The notes under the pieces were generated by a model, which was not told where the DNA came from, did not search any database, and was given only the letters and a program-made list of their open reading frames with translations. A DNA stretch of 64,000 nucleotides from Mesolinea sp040772305 (GTDB taxonomy: Bacteria > Chloroflexota > Anaerolineae > Anaerolineales > Anaerolineaceae), in the NCBI GenBank assembly GCA_040772305.1, contig JAXGYK010000001.1, positions 62,001 through 126,000 of the forward strand. The letters run 5' to 3'. Both the position numbers and the translations under genes were made by a program. Positions 36,219-45,534 of this stretch are shown in pieces. Numbering within the stretch: the stretch's first letter is position 1; every line of letters starts with the position of its first letter.

Positions 36219-36310
36219 GAACCGGGGAATTAACACCTATTATTGTTTGTAATTAATAAAGCTATTCCAAATCAAACTAAGTAAAATTTAAAATAGGTAA
36301 AGCCTCACAA

Positions 36311-37990
36311 ATGCAAAAGAAAATCAGTGTTCGGTTAAATGAGATCCTAAACATTGACCTGTTAGCGGACGCTGAGATCCTTGCCGGCGGGTCTGGTTTA
36401 GGGAACAAGATCACTTCTGTAAACGTATGGGAAGTGCCAGATATTGCCGAATGGGTTCGCCCAGGTGAGCTTTTGCTCACAACTGCTTATCCCGTTGCAG
36501 AGAAAATAGATTCCTTACCAGACCTCATCCCCCTTTTTAAGAAAAAAGGCGTATGTGGCTTGGGGATTAAAACAAAGCGGTATATTGATGAGGTGCCGGA
36601 CGAAGTTGTGCACATCGCGAATCTGCTGGATTTTCCAATTATCCGCATTCCTAAAGGTGTGTCCTTTGGAGATCTGATCAAAAGCATCTTGGTATATATT
36701 GTTGGCGAACAAACCCGTTTATTGGAACAAATCAATGTATTTAATGAAAGATTGAAAGCCATCATGTCGAAACATGGCGGCATGGATCAGTTCGCCGAAG
36801 AGATCTACGCCCTGGTTAAAGCACCCTTAGCTATCTCGGACGACCTTTTTAAACATTATGTAATCTATACCGGGCATGAAGAAGGTCCGCTCTATATGGC
36901 AGATGAAATTGATGAGATCATGCTTGCACCCGATAAAAGTATTGAAAGCAGAAGGAACGAAATCAGGACGAGCTATGACATCATCGGTGGTCAGGAAGTA
37001 AAAAGAATCACCATCCCGACGGTTTTTGATAATGTCCAATATGGAAAGATCATGATTTGGGACGTGGATAACCGGCTCACAGAAAATGATATTTTTATAA
37101 TTGAGTCTGCCTCGTCACTGATTGCTCTAAATACAATTACCAGGGTTACGCTGGTTGAACGGGAAAACATTCATTACGTCAACTTTATTGAGCAATTGCT
37201 AAGCGGCGAGCCCGCACTGATGGAAAAGGCTGCTTCCGAGGCTACCTACTTTGGTTTTCACCCGGAGCAGGAACACCAATGCATCATCCTGAACCTTAAA
37301 AGGGAAATAACTGCCAGTGAAAAGATTAATGATGGCAGCTTGCCAAAGTTTATTACTACTTCACTGCTGCGGATCATGCACCACGTAAAAGCGAACTATC
37401 CATATACCTTTACGGCTGCCAGCAAGGCCAGTGAAGTGATTTTTATTCTTGAATCGGACCCTGCCTGGACAGAAAACAAAAAGACTGAACGCTGTAAGCA
37501 ATTTTGTAAGCTCATTTACGAAATGGCTAAACGGGAGAAACTCGAAGGTGAAGTGATCATTGGGGTAGGAAACCGCTATCCCGGATATCGAGATTTAAAC
37601 GAAAGTCACCGCGAAGCTGCATTAGCACTTAAGGTTATGGATGCAGACCTTAGGAATGGCAGACAGATTAGCTATTATGCCGACCTTGGCTTGTTGCGAG
37701 TATTCGGCCAACCCGAACTTCGAAAAGAACTCCTTGCCTATGCGAATTCAGTTCTGGAGCCCTTGAGTCAACATGACGAAAGCAAAGATGGCCAGCTCAT
37801 CGATACCATCAAAGCTTACTTCAAACACGGCGGAAACCTCAGGCGCATCTCCGAAGAACTTTATACCCATTACAACACCATCATTTATCGCATTAACCGG
37901 ATCCGCCAAACCTATCATATAGACCTTAAAGACCCGGACACTGCTTTTAATATGCAACTTGCTCTCAGGATAAAGGACCTTTTGAGATAA
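36311..37990 (+). CDS. PucR-family transcriptional regulator
   Basis: The 559-residue protein has an N-terminal PucR/PurC-like domain (VNVWEVPDIAEWVRPGELLLTT near residues 38-58), a central GAF-like segment, and a C-terminal HTH_30 domain (GGNLRRISEELYTHYNTIIYRI). PucR in Bacillus subtilis controls purine catabolism, and its relatives control ureide or nitrogen-compound degradation. It is the first gene of a plus-strand run, five bases before the DUF2877 gene, and probably activates it and perhaps the divergent amidase. Confidence 0.92.
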   Translation: MQKKISVRLNEILNIDLLADAEILAGGSGLGNKITSVNVWEVPDIAEWVRPGELLLTTAYPVAEKIDSLPDLIPLFKKKGVCGLGIKTKRYIDEVPDEVVHIANLLDFPIIRIPKGVSFGDLIKSILVYIVGEQTRLLEQINVFNERLKAIMSKHGGMDQFAEEIYALVKAPLAISDDLFKHYVIYTGHEEGPLYMADEIDEIMLAPDKSIESRRNEIRTSYDIIGGQEVKRITIPTVFDNVQYGKIMIWDVDNRLTENDIFIIESASSLIALNTITRVTLVERENIHYVNFIEQLLSGEPALMEKAASEATYFGFHPEQEHQCIILNLKREITASEKINDGSLPKFITTSLLRIMHHVKANYPYTFTAASKASEVIFILESDPAWTENKKTERCKQFCKLIYEMAKREKLEGEVIIGVGNRYPGYRDLNESHREAALALKVMDADLRNGRQISYYADLGLLRVFGQPELRKELLAYANSVLEPLSQHDESKDGQLIDTIKAYFKHGGNLRRISEELYTHYNTIIYRINRIRQTYHIDLKDPDTAFNMQLALRIKDLLR

Positions 37991-37994
37991 GCTC

Positions 37995-38954
37995 GTGATA
38001 CCGCTTAAATGCACTCTGATTGCTGACGACCTGGTCAAGACGGTTACAGAAGGAAGCCCCCTTCCTGTAACGGTACAGTCTTGTTTTGAACATGCCTTTA
38101 ACCTGATCACGCAGGATGGCAGCTTGGTATCCGGCGTCTTAGAGTCAAAAGGAATCGGTCCCAATGGGTTTTCTTTGGCTGCAGAATGCAGCAGTGGCTG
38201 GCCTTTTGAGCTGGGAGATAATCTGGTCTTGACAGATAAAGGCCTTTACAAGAAGTCTGGACAAACCTTAATTGACTTTAATCATGCCTGTATTTGGCAT
38301 GCGAGTCCTGCCAGCAATAATGCTCCTGTTAACCATCAGCGAGGTGCAGCTATTGCCCTCTTGAGTAAAGCTCTGCTCAATAGTGAGTATGGTGTTTTTA
38401 CACCTTTATTGCCTATACTAGATTCGGGCTTTCCAAATAGGGAGGCTAATCCGTATTCTGCCTTCGCGAGTCCGCATCTGCAGAAGCTCATTCCAGCGCT
38501 GGCGGCAAAAGATTGGCACGGCGCTGCCAGAATCGCTGAAAACTTTATCGGTTTAGGCCCAGGGCTCACGCCCTCCGGGGACGACTTTCTTGCCGCTGTA
38601 ATGGCATCGCTCTATTATTGGGCAGCCCTAATGGACAGGCAATTTTTAGGCTACGAAGCGTTCAACCAGCAACTGGTGGATGCTTCGCGCTCCCGAACCA
38701 CTTTGCTCAGCGCGGAAATGCTCCGCCATGCTGCCAATGGCAAACTTCCAGAACGACACAGGCAAGTATTACTTGCTTTGATCTACGATAGCGAAGTAAG
38801 ATTATCTAAAAGGATAGCCGATGTTCTTCAGGTAGGTGCCAATTCCGGAGCAGACTTTTTGTTTGGACTTATCCTGGTAGAACATACCTTTTTTAGACCA
38901 GAAACCCAAAAAACCACAGCGCAAAGAAACCTTGAAAAGGAGGAAAGTAGATGA
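37995..38954 (+). CDS. DUF2877 protein (oxamate carbamoyltransferase subunit AllH-like)
   Basis: The 319-residue protein, with a GTG start at 37995, has the DUF2877 hallmark GLGPGLTPSGDDFLAAVMA near residue 190. This family (YlbF of E. coli, renamed AllH) is one of three subunits of oxamate carbamoyltransferase in anaerobic allantoin degradation, with FdrA (AllF) and YlbE (AllG). Here all three families are adjacent in the order H-F-small-G. The stop overlaps the FdrA start by four bases. The known reaction is phosphorolysis of a carbamoyl compound to carbamoyl phosphate; the substrate may differ here. Confidence 0.85.
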   Translation: MIPLKCTLIADDLVKTVTEGSPLPVTVQSCFEHAFNLITQDGSLVSGVLESKGIGPNGFSLAAECSSGWPFELGDNLVLTDKGLYKKSGQTLIDFNHACIWHASPASNNAPVNHQRGAAIALLSKALLNSEYGVFTPLLPILDSGFPNREANPYSAFASPHLQKLIPALAAKDWHGAARIAENFIGLGPGLTPSGDDFLAAVMASLYYWAALMDRQFLGYEAFNQQLVDASRSRTTLLSAEMLRHAANGKLPERHRQVLLALIYDSEVRLSKRIADVLQVGANSGADFLFGLILVEHTFFRPETQKTTAQRNLEKEESR

Positions 38955-40513
38955 TCGAATCTTTAGTACGAAAGAACGCTTATTACGACTCAGTCACTCT
39001 GATGCTCGCATCGCGCGAGTTAAAAGAATTGGACGGTGTTGAAGAGGTGCTCGTGGGAATGGGTACCGATCTCAATCTGGATTTAGTGCGAAACCTGGAT
39101 ATGATGACCCCGGATCTGGAAGCGCTTTCGGTGAATGACCTCTTTATTGTTGCCCGCTTTGATGAGAGCAAAACTTCCATAGCGCAGCTGGCAGAAGCAT
39201 TTGAACAAAGCCTCAACAAAAAAGCCACCGAATCGGATGGAGCTTATCAACCACCCACACTAAAATCTGCATTGGAGCACCTGCCGGGTGCCAACCTGGT
39301 ACAAATTTCCATCCCCGGGCGGTATGCCGCTGCCGAGGTGGAAGATGCATTAGATGCAGGCCTGCATGTAATGCTTTTTTCAGACAACGTTTCAGAGGAA
39401 GACGAACGGCGTTTAAAACAAAAAGCTGTTGAAAAAGGTCTTCTGCTTATGGGGCCCGACTGTGGAACAGCAATCATTAACGGTGTGCCTTTGTGTTTTG
39501 CTAATGCCGTAAAAAGAGGCAAGATCGGGATTGTAGGCGCATCCGGAACCGGCACTCAAGAGGTAAGCACGCAAATTGATAAGTTAGGCGAGGGCCTCTC
39601 ACAGGTGATTGGAACTGGCGGGCGCGACCTCAAGGAAAGCATCGGCGGCTTGATGATGCTCCAGGGTTTCGAGGCGCTAATTGCAGATCCGCAAACTGAA
39701 GTTATCGTCCTCATTTCCAAACCACCGGCTGCTTCTGTAGCAGAGAAGATTTATGCCCGCGCAAAAACTTCTCCAAAACCTGTAGTGATTGACTTTATCG
39801 GCGGTGATGCCGAGGCAATCCGTGCTGCGGGAGCCATTCCTTGCCTTAGCTTTGAGGATGCTGCGGCAAAAGCTGTGGCCCTTGTTCGGGGTGAGGAGCT
39901 GGTAGATAGGGATGGCATTAGCTTAAGCGAGGCAGAACTTAAAGACCTGATTCAGGAACAGACCGCAGGCCTTAAGGAAGACCAGGTAAATCTGCTGGGT
40001 CTGTATACCGGCGGTACTTTAGCTGATGAGGCAATGAAATTCCTTGGTGAGCACTATCCAATTTATTCCAACATCCCCCTAAGCCCTGAAATGGCAATCG
40101 ATAAGATGCCCGAAGGAAAGGGGAATATTGTTCTGGATTTGGGTGAGGACCAGTTCACCCGTGGGCGAGCGCACCCAATGATTGATCCCCAAACGCGAAC
40201 AGAATTCTTTGAATCGCATATCACGGGCAGCACAGCACTTGTACTTGTGGACGTAGTTCTGGGCTTTGGTTCCCATGCCGATCCAGCTGGAGCCCTTGCG
40301 CAATCGGTTCAAAAAGCTCGGGCAAGGCTTGCAAAAGATGGTAAAGGCCTGATTGTGCTGGGATCCATCACTGGAACAGATCAAGACCCACAAGATCTTA
40401 AGAAATCTACAGCTACTCTAAAGGATGCTGGCGTCATTGTGATGCCATCCAATGCTCAGGCAGTCCGGTTAGCGGGACAATTTATGCAGGTATTCAATAA
40501 AGGAGCCAAATAA
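38951..40513 (+). CDS. fdrA: FdrA-family acyl-CoA synthetase-like protein (AllF-like)
   Basis: The 520-residue protein has a succinyl-CoA-synthetase-like architecture, with the nucleotide/ligand motif GIVGASGTGTQEV near residue 198, GTGGRDLKESIGG near 217 and LYTGGTLADEAM near 354. E. coli FdrA is a subunit of oxamate carbamoyltransferase. Its N-terminus has SVTLMLASRELKELDGVEEVLVGMGT, also typical. It overlaps DUF2877 by four bases and the 65-residue gene by one. The closeness of the genes implies a complex. Confidence 0.9.
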   Translation: MIESLVRKNAYYDSVTLMLASRELKELDGVEEVLVGMGTDLNLDLVRNLDMMTPDLEALSVNDLFIVARFDESKTSIAQLAEAFEQSLNKKATESDGAYQPPTLKSALEHLPGANLVQISIPGRYAAAEVEDALDAGLHVMLFSDNVSEEDERRLKQKAVEKGLLLMGPDCGTAIINGVPLCFANAVKRGKIGIVGASGTGTQEVSTQIDKLGEGLSQVIGTGGRDLKESIGGLMMLQGFEALIADPQTEVIVLISKPPAASVAEKIYARAKTSPKPVVIDFIGGDAEAIRAAGAIPCLSFEDAAAKAVALVRGEELVDRDGISLSEAELKDLIQEQTAGLKEDQVNLLGLYTGGTLADEAMKFLGEHYPIYSNIPLSPEMAIDKMPEGKGNIVLDLGEDQFTRGRAHPMIDPQTRTEFFESHITGSTALVLVDVVLGFGSHADPAGALAQSVQKARARLAKDGKGLIVLGSITGTDQDPQDLKKSTATLKDAGVIVMPSNAQAVRLAGQFMQVFNKGAK

Positions 40514-40710
40514 TGGCAGTGAAGGAGCTTTTTACTCAGGAACTAAAAGTGATTAACATGGGCCTAGAGTCCTTCTATAACGAACTGAAGGACCAAAATG
40601 TTTCAGCCATTCAGGTCGCCTGGAAGCCAAAGGCCGGCGGCAGCACGAAAATGGCTGCTTTGTTAAGTAGAATCAAGAAAACATCTAAGACAGAAGAGAA
40701 AGAAGGATAA
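40513..40710 (+). CDS. 65-residue FdrA-domain/DUF1116-N-terminal-like small protein
   Basis: The short protein starts at an ATG overlapping the FdrA stop by one base and ends at the base before the DUF1116 start. It contains VINMGLESFYNELKDQNV and VAWKPKAGG, a motif that in other organisms is found at the N-terminus of YlbE/YahG-like DUF1116 proteins or as a stand-alone FdrA-domain protein. The basic, Ser/Lys-rich tail looks disordered. It is probably a separately made piece of the carbamoyltransferase complex. This rests on recall of the motif, so it should be checked by search. Confidence 0.75.
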   Translation: MAVKELFTQELKVINMGLESFYNELKDQNVSAIQVAWKPKAGGSTKMAALLSRIKKTSKTEEKEG

Positions 40711-41973
40711 ATGACAGGGTTAATTGAAGAAGCAAACAAAAAAGCATTAGAGATTATTCAGAACGGCCGGCCTACTTTAGTAGGCTTAGGAATCGCAGGT
40801 GAAGAAATCCCAGGCATGCGCAAGGACTTACTGCTGCATGCCGGCCCCCCCGTAACCTGGGAAAAAATGTCTGGCCCCATGCGGGGTGCAGTAATGGGTG
40901 GGTTGATCTACGAGGGATTTGCCAATACTCCTGAGGAAGCTGCAGAAGTAGCCGCCTCAGGCAAGATCAGCTTCGAGCCCTGCCATCACCATGCTGCGGT
41001 GGGACCTATGGCTGGTGTTGTAACCGCCTCGATGCCGGTATGGATTGTCGAAAACAAGGCTTATGGCAATAAGGCTTATTGCACGATTAATGAAGGCCTG
41101 GGTAAGGTGCTGCGCATGGGCGCATATGACGACTCAGTCATCCAACATTTGCGCTGGATGGAAAAGTCCCTCTATCCCGTCTTAAAAGCAGCCTTGGAAG
41201 TTTACGGAGAATACGACTTACGTAACCTGATTGCGCAAGCACTGCAAATGGGAGATGAGTGCCACAACCGGAACAAAGCTGCAACATCGCTCTTTATTCG
41301 AGAAATAGCACCTAAGATTATTAAAACAAAATTTAGTGAGGACGAAAAAATAGCGGTGCTGGAATTCCTAAACTCCAATGACCACACAGCTCTCAACCTT
41401 TCCATGCCGGCCTGCAAGGCTACCATGGACCCGGTTGGGCAAGTAAAACATTCCAGCATTGTTTACACCATGGCCCGTAATGGCACTGAATTTGGAATTC
41501 GTGTAGCAGCTACCGGCGACCGTTGGTTCACTGCCCCGGCAGAGATTATCGATGGTCTGTACTTCCCGGGATACAGCAAAGAAGATGCCAATCCGGATAT
41601 TGGCGACTCATGCATCACTGAAACTACAGGCATTGGTGGTTTTGCAATGGCTACCGCGCCGGCTATCGTCCAGTTTGTTGGCGGAACACCCAAGGATGCG
41701 GTCCACTACACCACATCCATGTATGAGATCACCACTGAAGAACATCAGATTTACAAAATGCCCCCGATGAATTTTAGAGGGACGCCTACCGGAATCGATA
41801 TCCGAAGCGTTATCGAAACACAGATTTTGCCTGTAATCAATACCGGTATTGCCCATAAAGACCCCGGAGTCGGACAGGTTGGAGCAGGTGTTGTTCGCCC
41901 GCCAATGTCCTGTTTTGAACAAGCGCTTGAAGCGTACGTTGAGCATCTGGAAGCCGAAGGCCTTCTGGAGTAG
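40711..41973 (+). CDS. DUF1116 protein (oxamate carbamoyltransferase subunit AllG-like)
   Basis: The 420-residue protein is of the YlbE/YahG DUF1116 family. Recognisable segments are LHAGPPVTWEKMSGPMRGAV, FEPCHHHAAVGPMAGV, GDECHNRN and TGIGGFAMATAPAIV. The conserved His cluster in PCHHHAAVG may be part of the active site. It starts one base after the small protein, so the four genes are translationally coupled. In E. coli this subunit works with FdrA and DUF2877 in oxamate carbamoyltransferase. Confidence 0.9.
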   Translation: MTGLIEEANKKALEIIQNGRPTLVGLGIAGEEIPGMRKDLLLHAGPPVTWEKMSGPMRGAVMGGLIYEGFANTPEEAAEVAASGKISFEPCHHHAAVGPMAGVVTASMPVWIVENKAYGNKAYCTINEGLGKVLRMGAYDDSVIQHLRWMEKSLYPVLKAALEVYGEYDLRNLIAQALQMGDECHNRNKAATSLFIREIAPKIIKTKFSEDEKIAVLEFLNSNDHTALNLSMPACKATMDPVGQVKHSSIVYTMARNGTEFGIRVAATGDRWFTAPAEIIDGLYFPGYSKEDANPDIGDSCITETTGIGGFAMATAPAIVQFVGGTPKDAVHYTTSMYEITTEEHQIYKMPPMNFRGTPTGIDIRSVIETQILPVINTGIAHKDPGVGQVGAGVVRPPMSCFEQALEAYVEHLEAEGLLE

Positions 41974-42003
41974 TTAACTATCATTTACATACACGGAGGA
42001 AAA

Positions 42004-42801
42004 ATGTTAAAAAATTGGGACAAAATTAAAGTATATGATCTAACACAGAATACCAGCCACCTTACCCCCCCATGGCCCACCTATGAGCCTTTGCAAGTAA
42101 AGTTTTTCAAACGCCTTAGCCCTAACGGCGCGAATGGCATGGTCATTAATACCTCGAATCATGTGGGCACCCACCTGGATGGCCCGCTGCATTTCGATAC
42201 TGCCGGCCGCGATATCGCCTCCTTGGAAATGGATAAGCTGGTTGGTCCGGGTGTAGTTGTTGACCTTTCGGACATTGCCGAAGACTGGTCCATTTACACA
42301 CCACAGGACATTATGGACCGCGTTGAAGTGAAAAAGGGCGATATTCTCTACATCAACACTGGCTACCATAAATACGGTTTTGACCAGCCCAAAGCAGACG
42401 AACGCCGCTACATGCTGCGTCATCCCGGCCCCTCCATGGACTTCCCTGACTGGATGAAGAAGATGGAAATTAAGCACTTGGCCGTAGACTGTGGCTCAGC
42501 AGATCATCCCATGAACACCAAAATCCGCGATTGGGAACCCAAAGAAGCAGAAGCCTGCGATGCCTACATGCGCAAGCGCTATGGCAAAGGCTTAAATGAA
42601 ATCTACGAATGGCCCACCACTTACCAAGCCATGCACATTGATGTCTTCCCCAAACCCTGGGAAATTATCCATGTAGAGAACATTGGCGGTGAGATCGATA
42701 AGGTGCTCAACAAACGCCTTATCCTGGCCACTTTGCCCTGGAAATTCCAGTATGGTGAAAGCGCGTTCTGCCGCTGTCTGGCATTTGACGAAGTCGATTA
42801 A
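42004..42801 (+). CDS. Cyclase-family metal-dependent hydrolase (kynurenine formamidase/isatin hydrolase-like)
   Basis: The 265-residue protein has the family motif HVGTHLDGPLH at residues 53-63, where His and Asp bind a divalent metal. VVDLSDIAE and AVDCGSADHP follow. Characterised relatives hydrolyse amide or imide bonds in small rings or formamides (kynurenine formamidase, isatin hydrolase). An AGGAGG-like site precedes the ATG. Following the carbamoyltransferase genes, it is a good candidate for ring opening of a cyclic ureide or imide. A terminator-like hairpin starts 13 bases after its stop. Confidence 0.88.
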   Translation: MLKNWDKIKVYDLTQNTSHLTPPWPTYEPLQVKFFKRLSPNGANGMVINTSNHVGTHLDGPLHFDTAGRDIASLEMDKLVGPGVVVDLSDIAEDWSIYTPQDIMDRVEVKKGDILYINTGYHKYGFDQPKADERRYMLRHPGPSMDFPDWMKKMEIKHLAVDCGSADHPMNTKIRDWEPKEAEACDAYMRKRYGKGLNEIYEWPTTYQAMHIDVFPKPWEIIHVENIGGEIDKVLNKRLILATLPWKFQYGESAFCRCLAFDEVD

Positions 42802-42813
42802 TTATTATGTCCA

Positions 42814-42845
42814 AAAAGGGCGCTGCAATACTGCGGCGCCCTTTT
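42814..42845 (+). terminator. Intrinsic terminator or attenuator hairpin
   Basis: Perfect ten-base arms (AAAAGGGCGC at 42814-42823, complement at 42836-42845) with two further inner GC pairs are followed by only a short T-run that belongs to the arm itself. It lies between the cyclase and CoA-transferase genes and probably reduces read-through, so the downstream genes are expressed less. Confidence 0.65.
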
Positions 42846-42857
42846 GATAGGAGGCAA

Positions 42858-44039
42858 ATGGGACCCTTAACTGATATTAAAGTATTAGACCTTACCCGCG
42901 TACTGGCTGGCCCTTACGCTACGATGGTCTTAGGCGACCTGGGGGCAGAAATCATCAAAATAGAACAGCCCGGGAAGGGTGATGACTCGCGGGCTTACGG
43001 GCCTTATAAAAATGGCGAAAGCGGCTATTTTATGAGCCTCAATCGCAATAAGCAAAGCTTGACGCTAAACCTTAAAACCCCGGAAGGAAAGCAGATTCTG
43101 CTGGAGCTTGTAAAACAAGTTGACGTCCTGGTTGAAAACTTTAGACCGGGAACAATGGAAAGGCTGGGTTTGTCATACGAGGTGCTCAAAGAGGTTAATC
43201 CTCGCCTTATTTACGCCGCTTCAACTGGCTATGGACAAACTGGCCCTTACAGTCAGCGCCCTGCATATGATGGCGTAGTGCAAGCTTTAGGCGGCATCAT
43301 GAGCATCACGGGTGAGGAAGGCGGCTCAGCAACTCGGGTTGGCCCCTCTATCGGAGATATTACGGCAGGCCTGTTTACCACTATTGGCATCCTTGCTGCA
43401 TTACATGAACGTGAAACCAGCGGTGAAGGTCAAATGGTAGATGTTGCAATGCTGGACTGCCAGGTGGCTATCCTGGAAAATGCGATTTCGCGGTACGAAA
43501 TTACTGGTGATGTGCCCCATCCGATTGGTAACCGCCACCCTTCCATTGTGCCTTTTGAGCCTTTTGATACCCAGAGCGTACCCCTGATGCTCGCCATTGG
43601 CAACGACCGTCTTTGGCAAACCTTCTGTAACCTGGTTGACTTTGAATACGCGGATGACCCCCGCTTTGCCACAAACCCAAAACGGAGCGAAAACTATGCA
43701 AGCCTGCGCCCGCTTCTGGCTGAAAAGATGATGAGCAAAACCGCCGAAGAATGGCAGGCACTTTTTGACGAAGCAGGCTTACCCAACGGGCCGATCAATA
43801 CAGTAGATAAAGTGGTAAAAAATGAGCAGGTCTTAGCCCGGGACATGATTGTTGAGGTTGACCATCCCGTAGCCGGAACTACCTCCTTGCCCGGTGTGCC
43901 CGTTAAATTGAGCCGTACACCAGGTTCTATTCGCAAAGCAGCTCCGGTTTTAGGTGCAGATAATTTCCATATCCTGCAAAAGTATTTGGGAATGGACGAG
44001 GCCACAATCGCGGACTTGCGCGAGAAAAAGGTGATTTAG
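42858..44039 (+). CDS. Class III CoA-transferase (CaiB/BaiF/Frc family)
   Basis: The start is the ATG at 42858, directly behind a perfect AGGAGG; an in-frame ATG at 42807 would encode the hairpin before it and is unlikely. The 394-residue protein has the family opening VLDLTRVLAGPYATMVLGDLGA, the RNKQSLTLNL segment, and the catalytic Asp in SIGDITAG (Asp-167), matching formyl-CoA transferase Asp-169. It moves CoA from one acid to another. After a carbamoyltransferase yielding oxamate-like or other carboxylates, it could activate the acid product for further breakdown. Confidence 0.92.
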   Translation: MGPLTDIKVLDLTRVLAGPYATMVLGDLGAEIIKIEQPGKGDDSRAYGPYKNGESGYFMSLNRNKQSLTLNLKTPEGKQILLELVKQVDVLVENFRPGTMERLGLSYEVLKEVNPRLIYAASTGYGQTGPYSQRPAYDGVVQALGGIMSITGEEGGSATRVGPSIGDITAGLFTTIGILAALHERETSGEGQMVDVAMLDCQVAILENAISRYEITGDVPHPIGNRHPSIVPFEPFDTQSVPLMLAIGNDRLWQTFCNLVDFEYADDPRFATNPKRSENYASLRPLLAEKMMSKTAEEWQALFDEAGLPNGPINTVDKVVKNEQVLARDMIVEVDHPVAGTTSLPGVPVKLSRTPGSIRKAAPVLGADNFHILQKYLGMDEATIADLREKKVI

Positions 44040-44113
44040 TTTTTCGGCATCAAAATGAATATGCTCTTTTGGAAGAGCAACTATCTTCGTTAAGTGTAGC
44101 CAAGGGAGGCCTC

Positions 44114-45316
44114 ATGGTATTTGATTTATTAATTCGAAATGCAAAAACCCGGCAAACTGCTGATTCGCTGGTAGATATTGCGATAGAAGGAGGAAAGATC
44201 AAGGAAATAGCCCCGGGTATCCAGGGCAATGCCTCCAAAACTATCGACGCAGCTGGTAACTTAGTCACAGAATCCTTCGTAAATGGTCATCTGCACCTGT
44301 GCAAGGTATATACACTTGCACGGATGGATGATGCCGCAATGAATGATTACACCGATGGCAGCATGGGTGGCGCGATGACCGCTATTGAGCTGGCTGCCCA
44401 GGTAAAAGCAGAATATGACGAAACCTGGATTATCGAAAATGTGCGCAAGGCATTGGATTTAGCGGTTAAATATGGGAACACGCATATCCGTGCTTTTGCT
44501 GACACCGATACAAAAGCACGCTTAGAAGGTGTAAAAGCTTTACTTAAAGCACGGGAAGAATATAAGGACAAAGTAACGCTGGAAGTGGTAGCTTTTCCGC
44601 AGGACGGCGTGCTGCGCGATCCCGGAGCCGAGGAATATATTGATCAGGCCATGCAATTAGGCGCTGATGCCGTAGGCGGGATACCCTGGATCGAATACAC
44701 GGATGCCGATGCCGCCGAACACATCGAAAAAATGTTCGCGATTGCCCGCCGCTATAACAAGCCAATCTCGATGCTAATAGATGATGCCGGGGATCCAGGC
44801 TTGCGCACCTTAGAAACCCTGGCCCTAGCAACCATAAAATACGGTTGGGAAGGCCGGGTAACTGCACAGCATTGTCGGGCTATGGCCCTTTATCCGGAAC
44901 CCTATTATCGCAAGATTGAATACCTGCTCAAGAAATCCGGGATCGGCGTAGTATCAGACCCTCAAACCGGGCCGCTCTATGCCAGGGTAAAAGACCTTTA
45001 CCATGCTGGAGTAAACATCGCCCTGGGGCAGGACGACATTGCCGATGCTTATTATCCCTTTGGGCGCAATAATATGCTTGAGGTAGCTTTCTTGGCTGCA
45101 CATCTGATGTGGATGAACAGCCGGCCTGAAATGGAAATCCTTTATGACCTCATAACCACACATGCGGCGAAAGCTCTGGGCTTAGGAGGGCATCGGCTGG
45201 AGCCAGGTGGTACTGCAGATTTGGTGGTATTACAAGCAAAAACTGTTTGGGAAGCCATCTGGAATCACGAAGCTCCCTTATTCGTTGTGAAAAATGGAAA
45301 GGTAATCAAGGAGTAG
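44114..45316 (+). CDS. Cytosine-deaminase-like amidohydrolase with changed metal ligand
   Basis: The start is the ATG at 44114, with GGGAGG nine bases before it. The 400-residue protein has the amidohydrolase pattern of CodA/AtzC: HLHL near residue 57, TAQHCRAM near 260, and GQDDIAD near 305. The segment that in CodA relatives reads HVDD or HCDE reads LIDD here (around 228), so the third His ligand seems replaced by Leu. It probably deaminates or hydrolyses a ring or amidine but may hold its metal differently. It belongs to the same plus-strand run. Confidence 0.8.
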   Translation: MVFDLLIRNAKTRQTADSLVDIAIEGGKIKEIAPGIQGNASKTIDAAGNLVTESFVNGHLHLCKVYTLARMDDAAMNDYTDGSMGGAMTAIELAAQVKAEYDETWIIENVRKALDLAVKYGNTHIRAFADTDTKARLEGVKALLKAREEYKDKVTLEVVAFPQDGVLRDPGAEEYIDQAMQLGADAVGGIPWIEYTDADAAEHIEKMFAIARRYNKPISMLIDDAGDPGLRTLETLALATIKYGWEGRVTAQHCRAMALYPEPYYRKIEYLLKKSGIGVVSDPQTGPLYARVKDLYHAGVNIALGQDDIADAYYPFGRNNMLEVAFLAAHLMWMNSRPEMEILYDLITTHAAKALGLGGHRLEPGGTADLVVLQAKTVWEAIWNHEAPLFVVKNGKVIKE

Positions 45317-45534
45317 GTGCCGCCTTCCAGGCAACACCTATTCAAGAAGCTATTGCATCCAATTTACAAGTTTGATGAGCTCAGTTTAGCTGCTATCAGC
45401 ATGTCGCAAATCATGTATGAAAGCAGCTAGGCGCAGTAGAATATACTTAAGGGTAAATCAGCAAGCAATCTGCCCGCTAGAACTTGATCTACATGCAGCG
45501 GGCAGATGTATTACTCTACCAAAGAAAGGAAATT

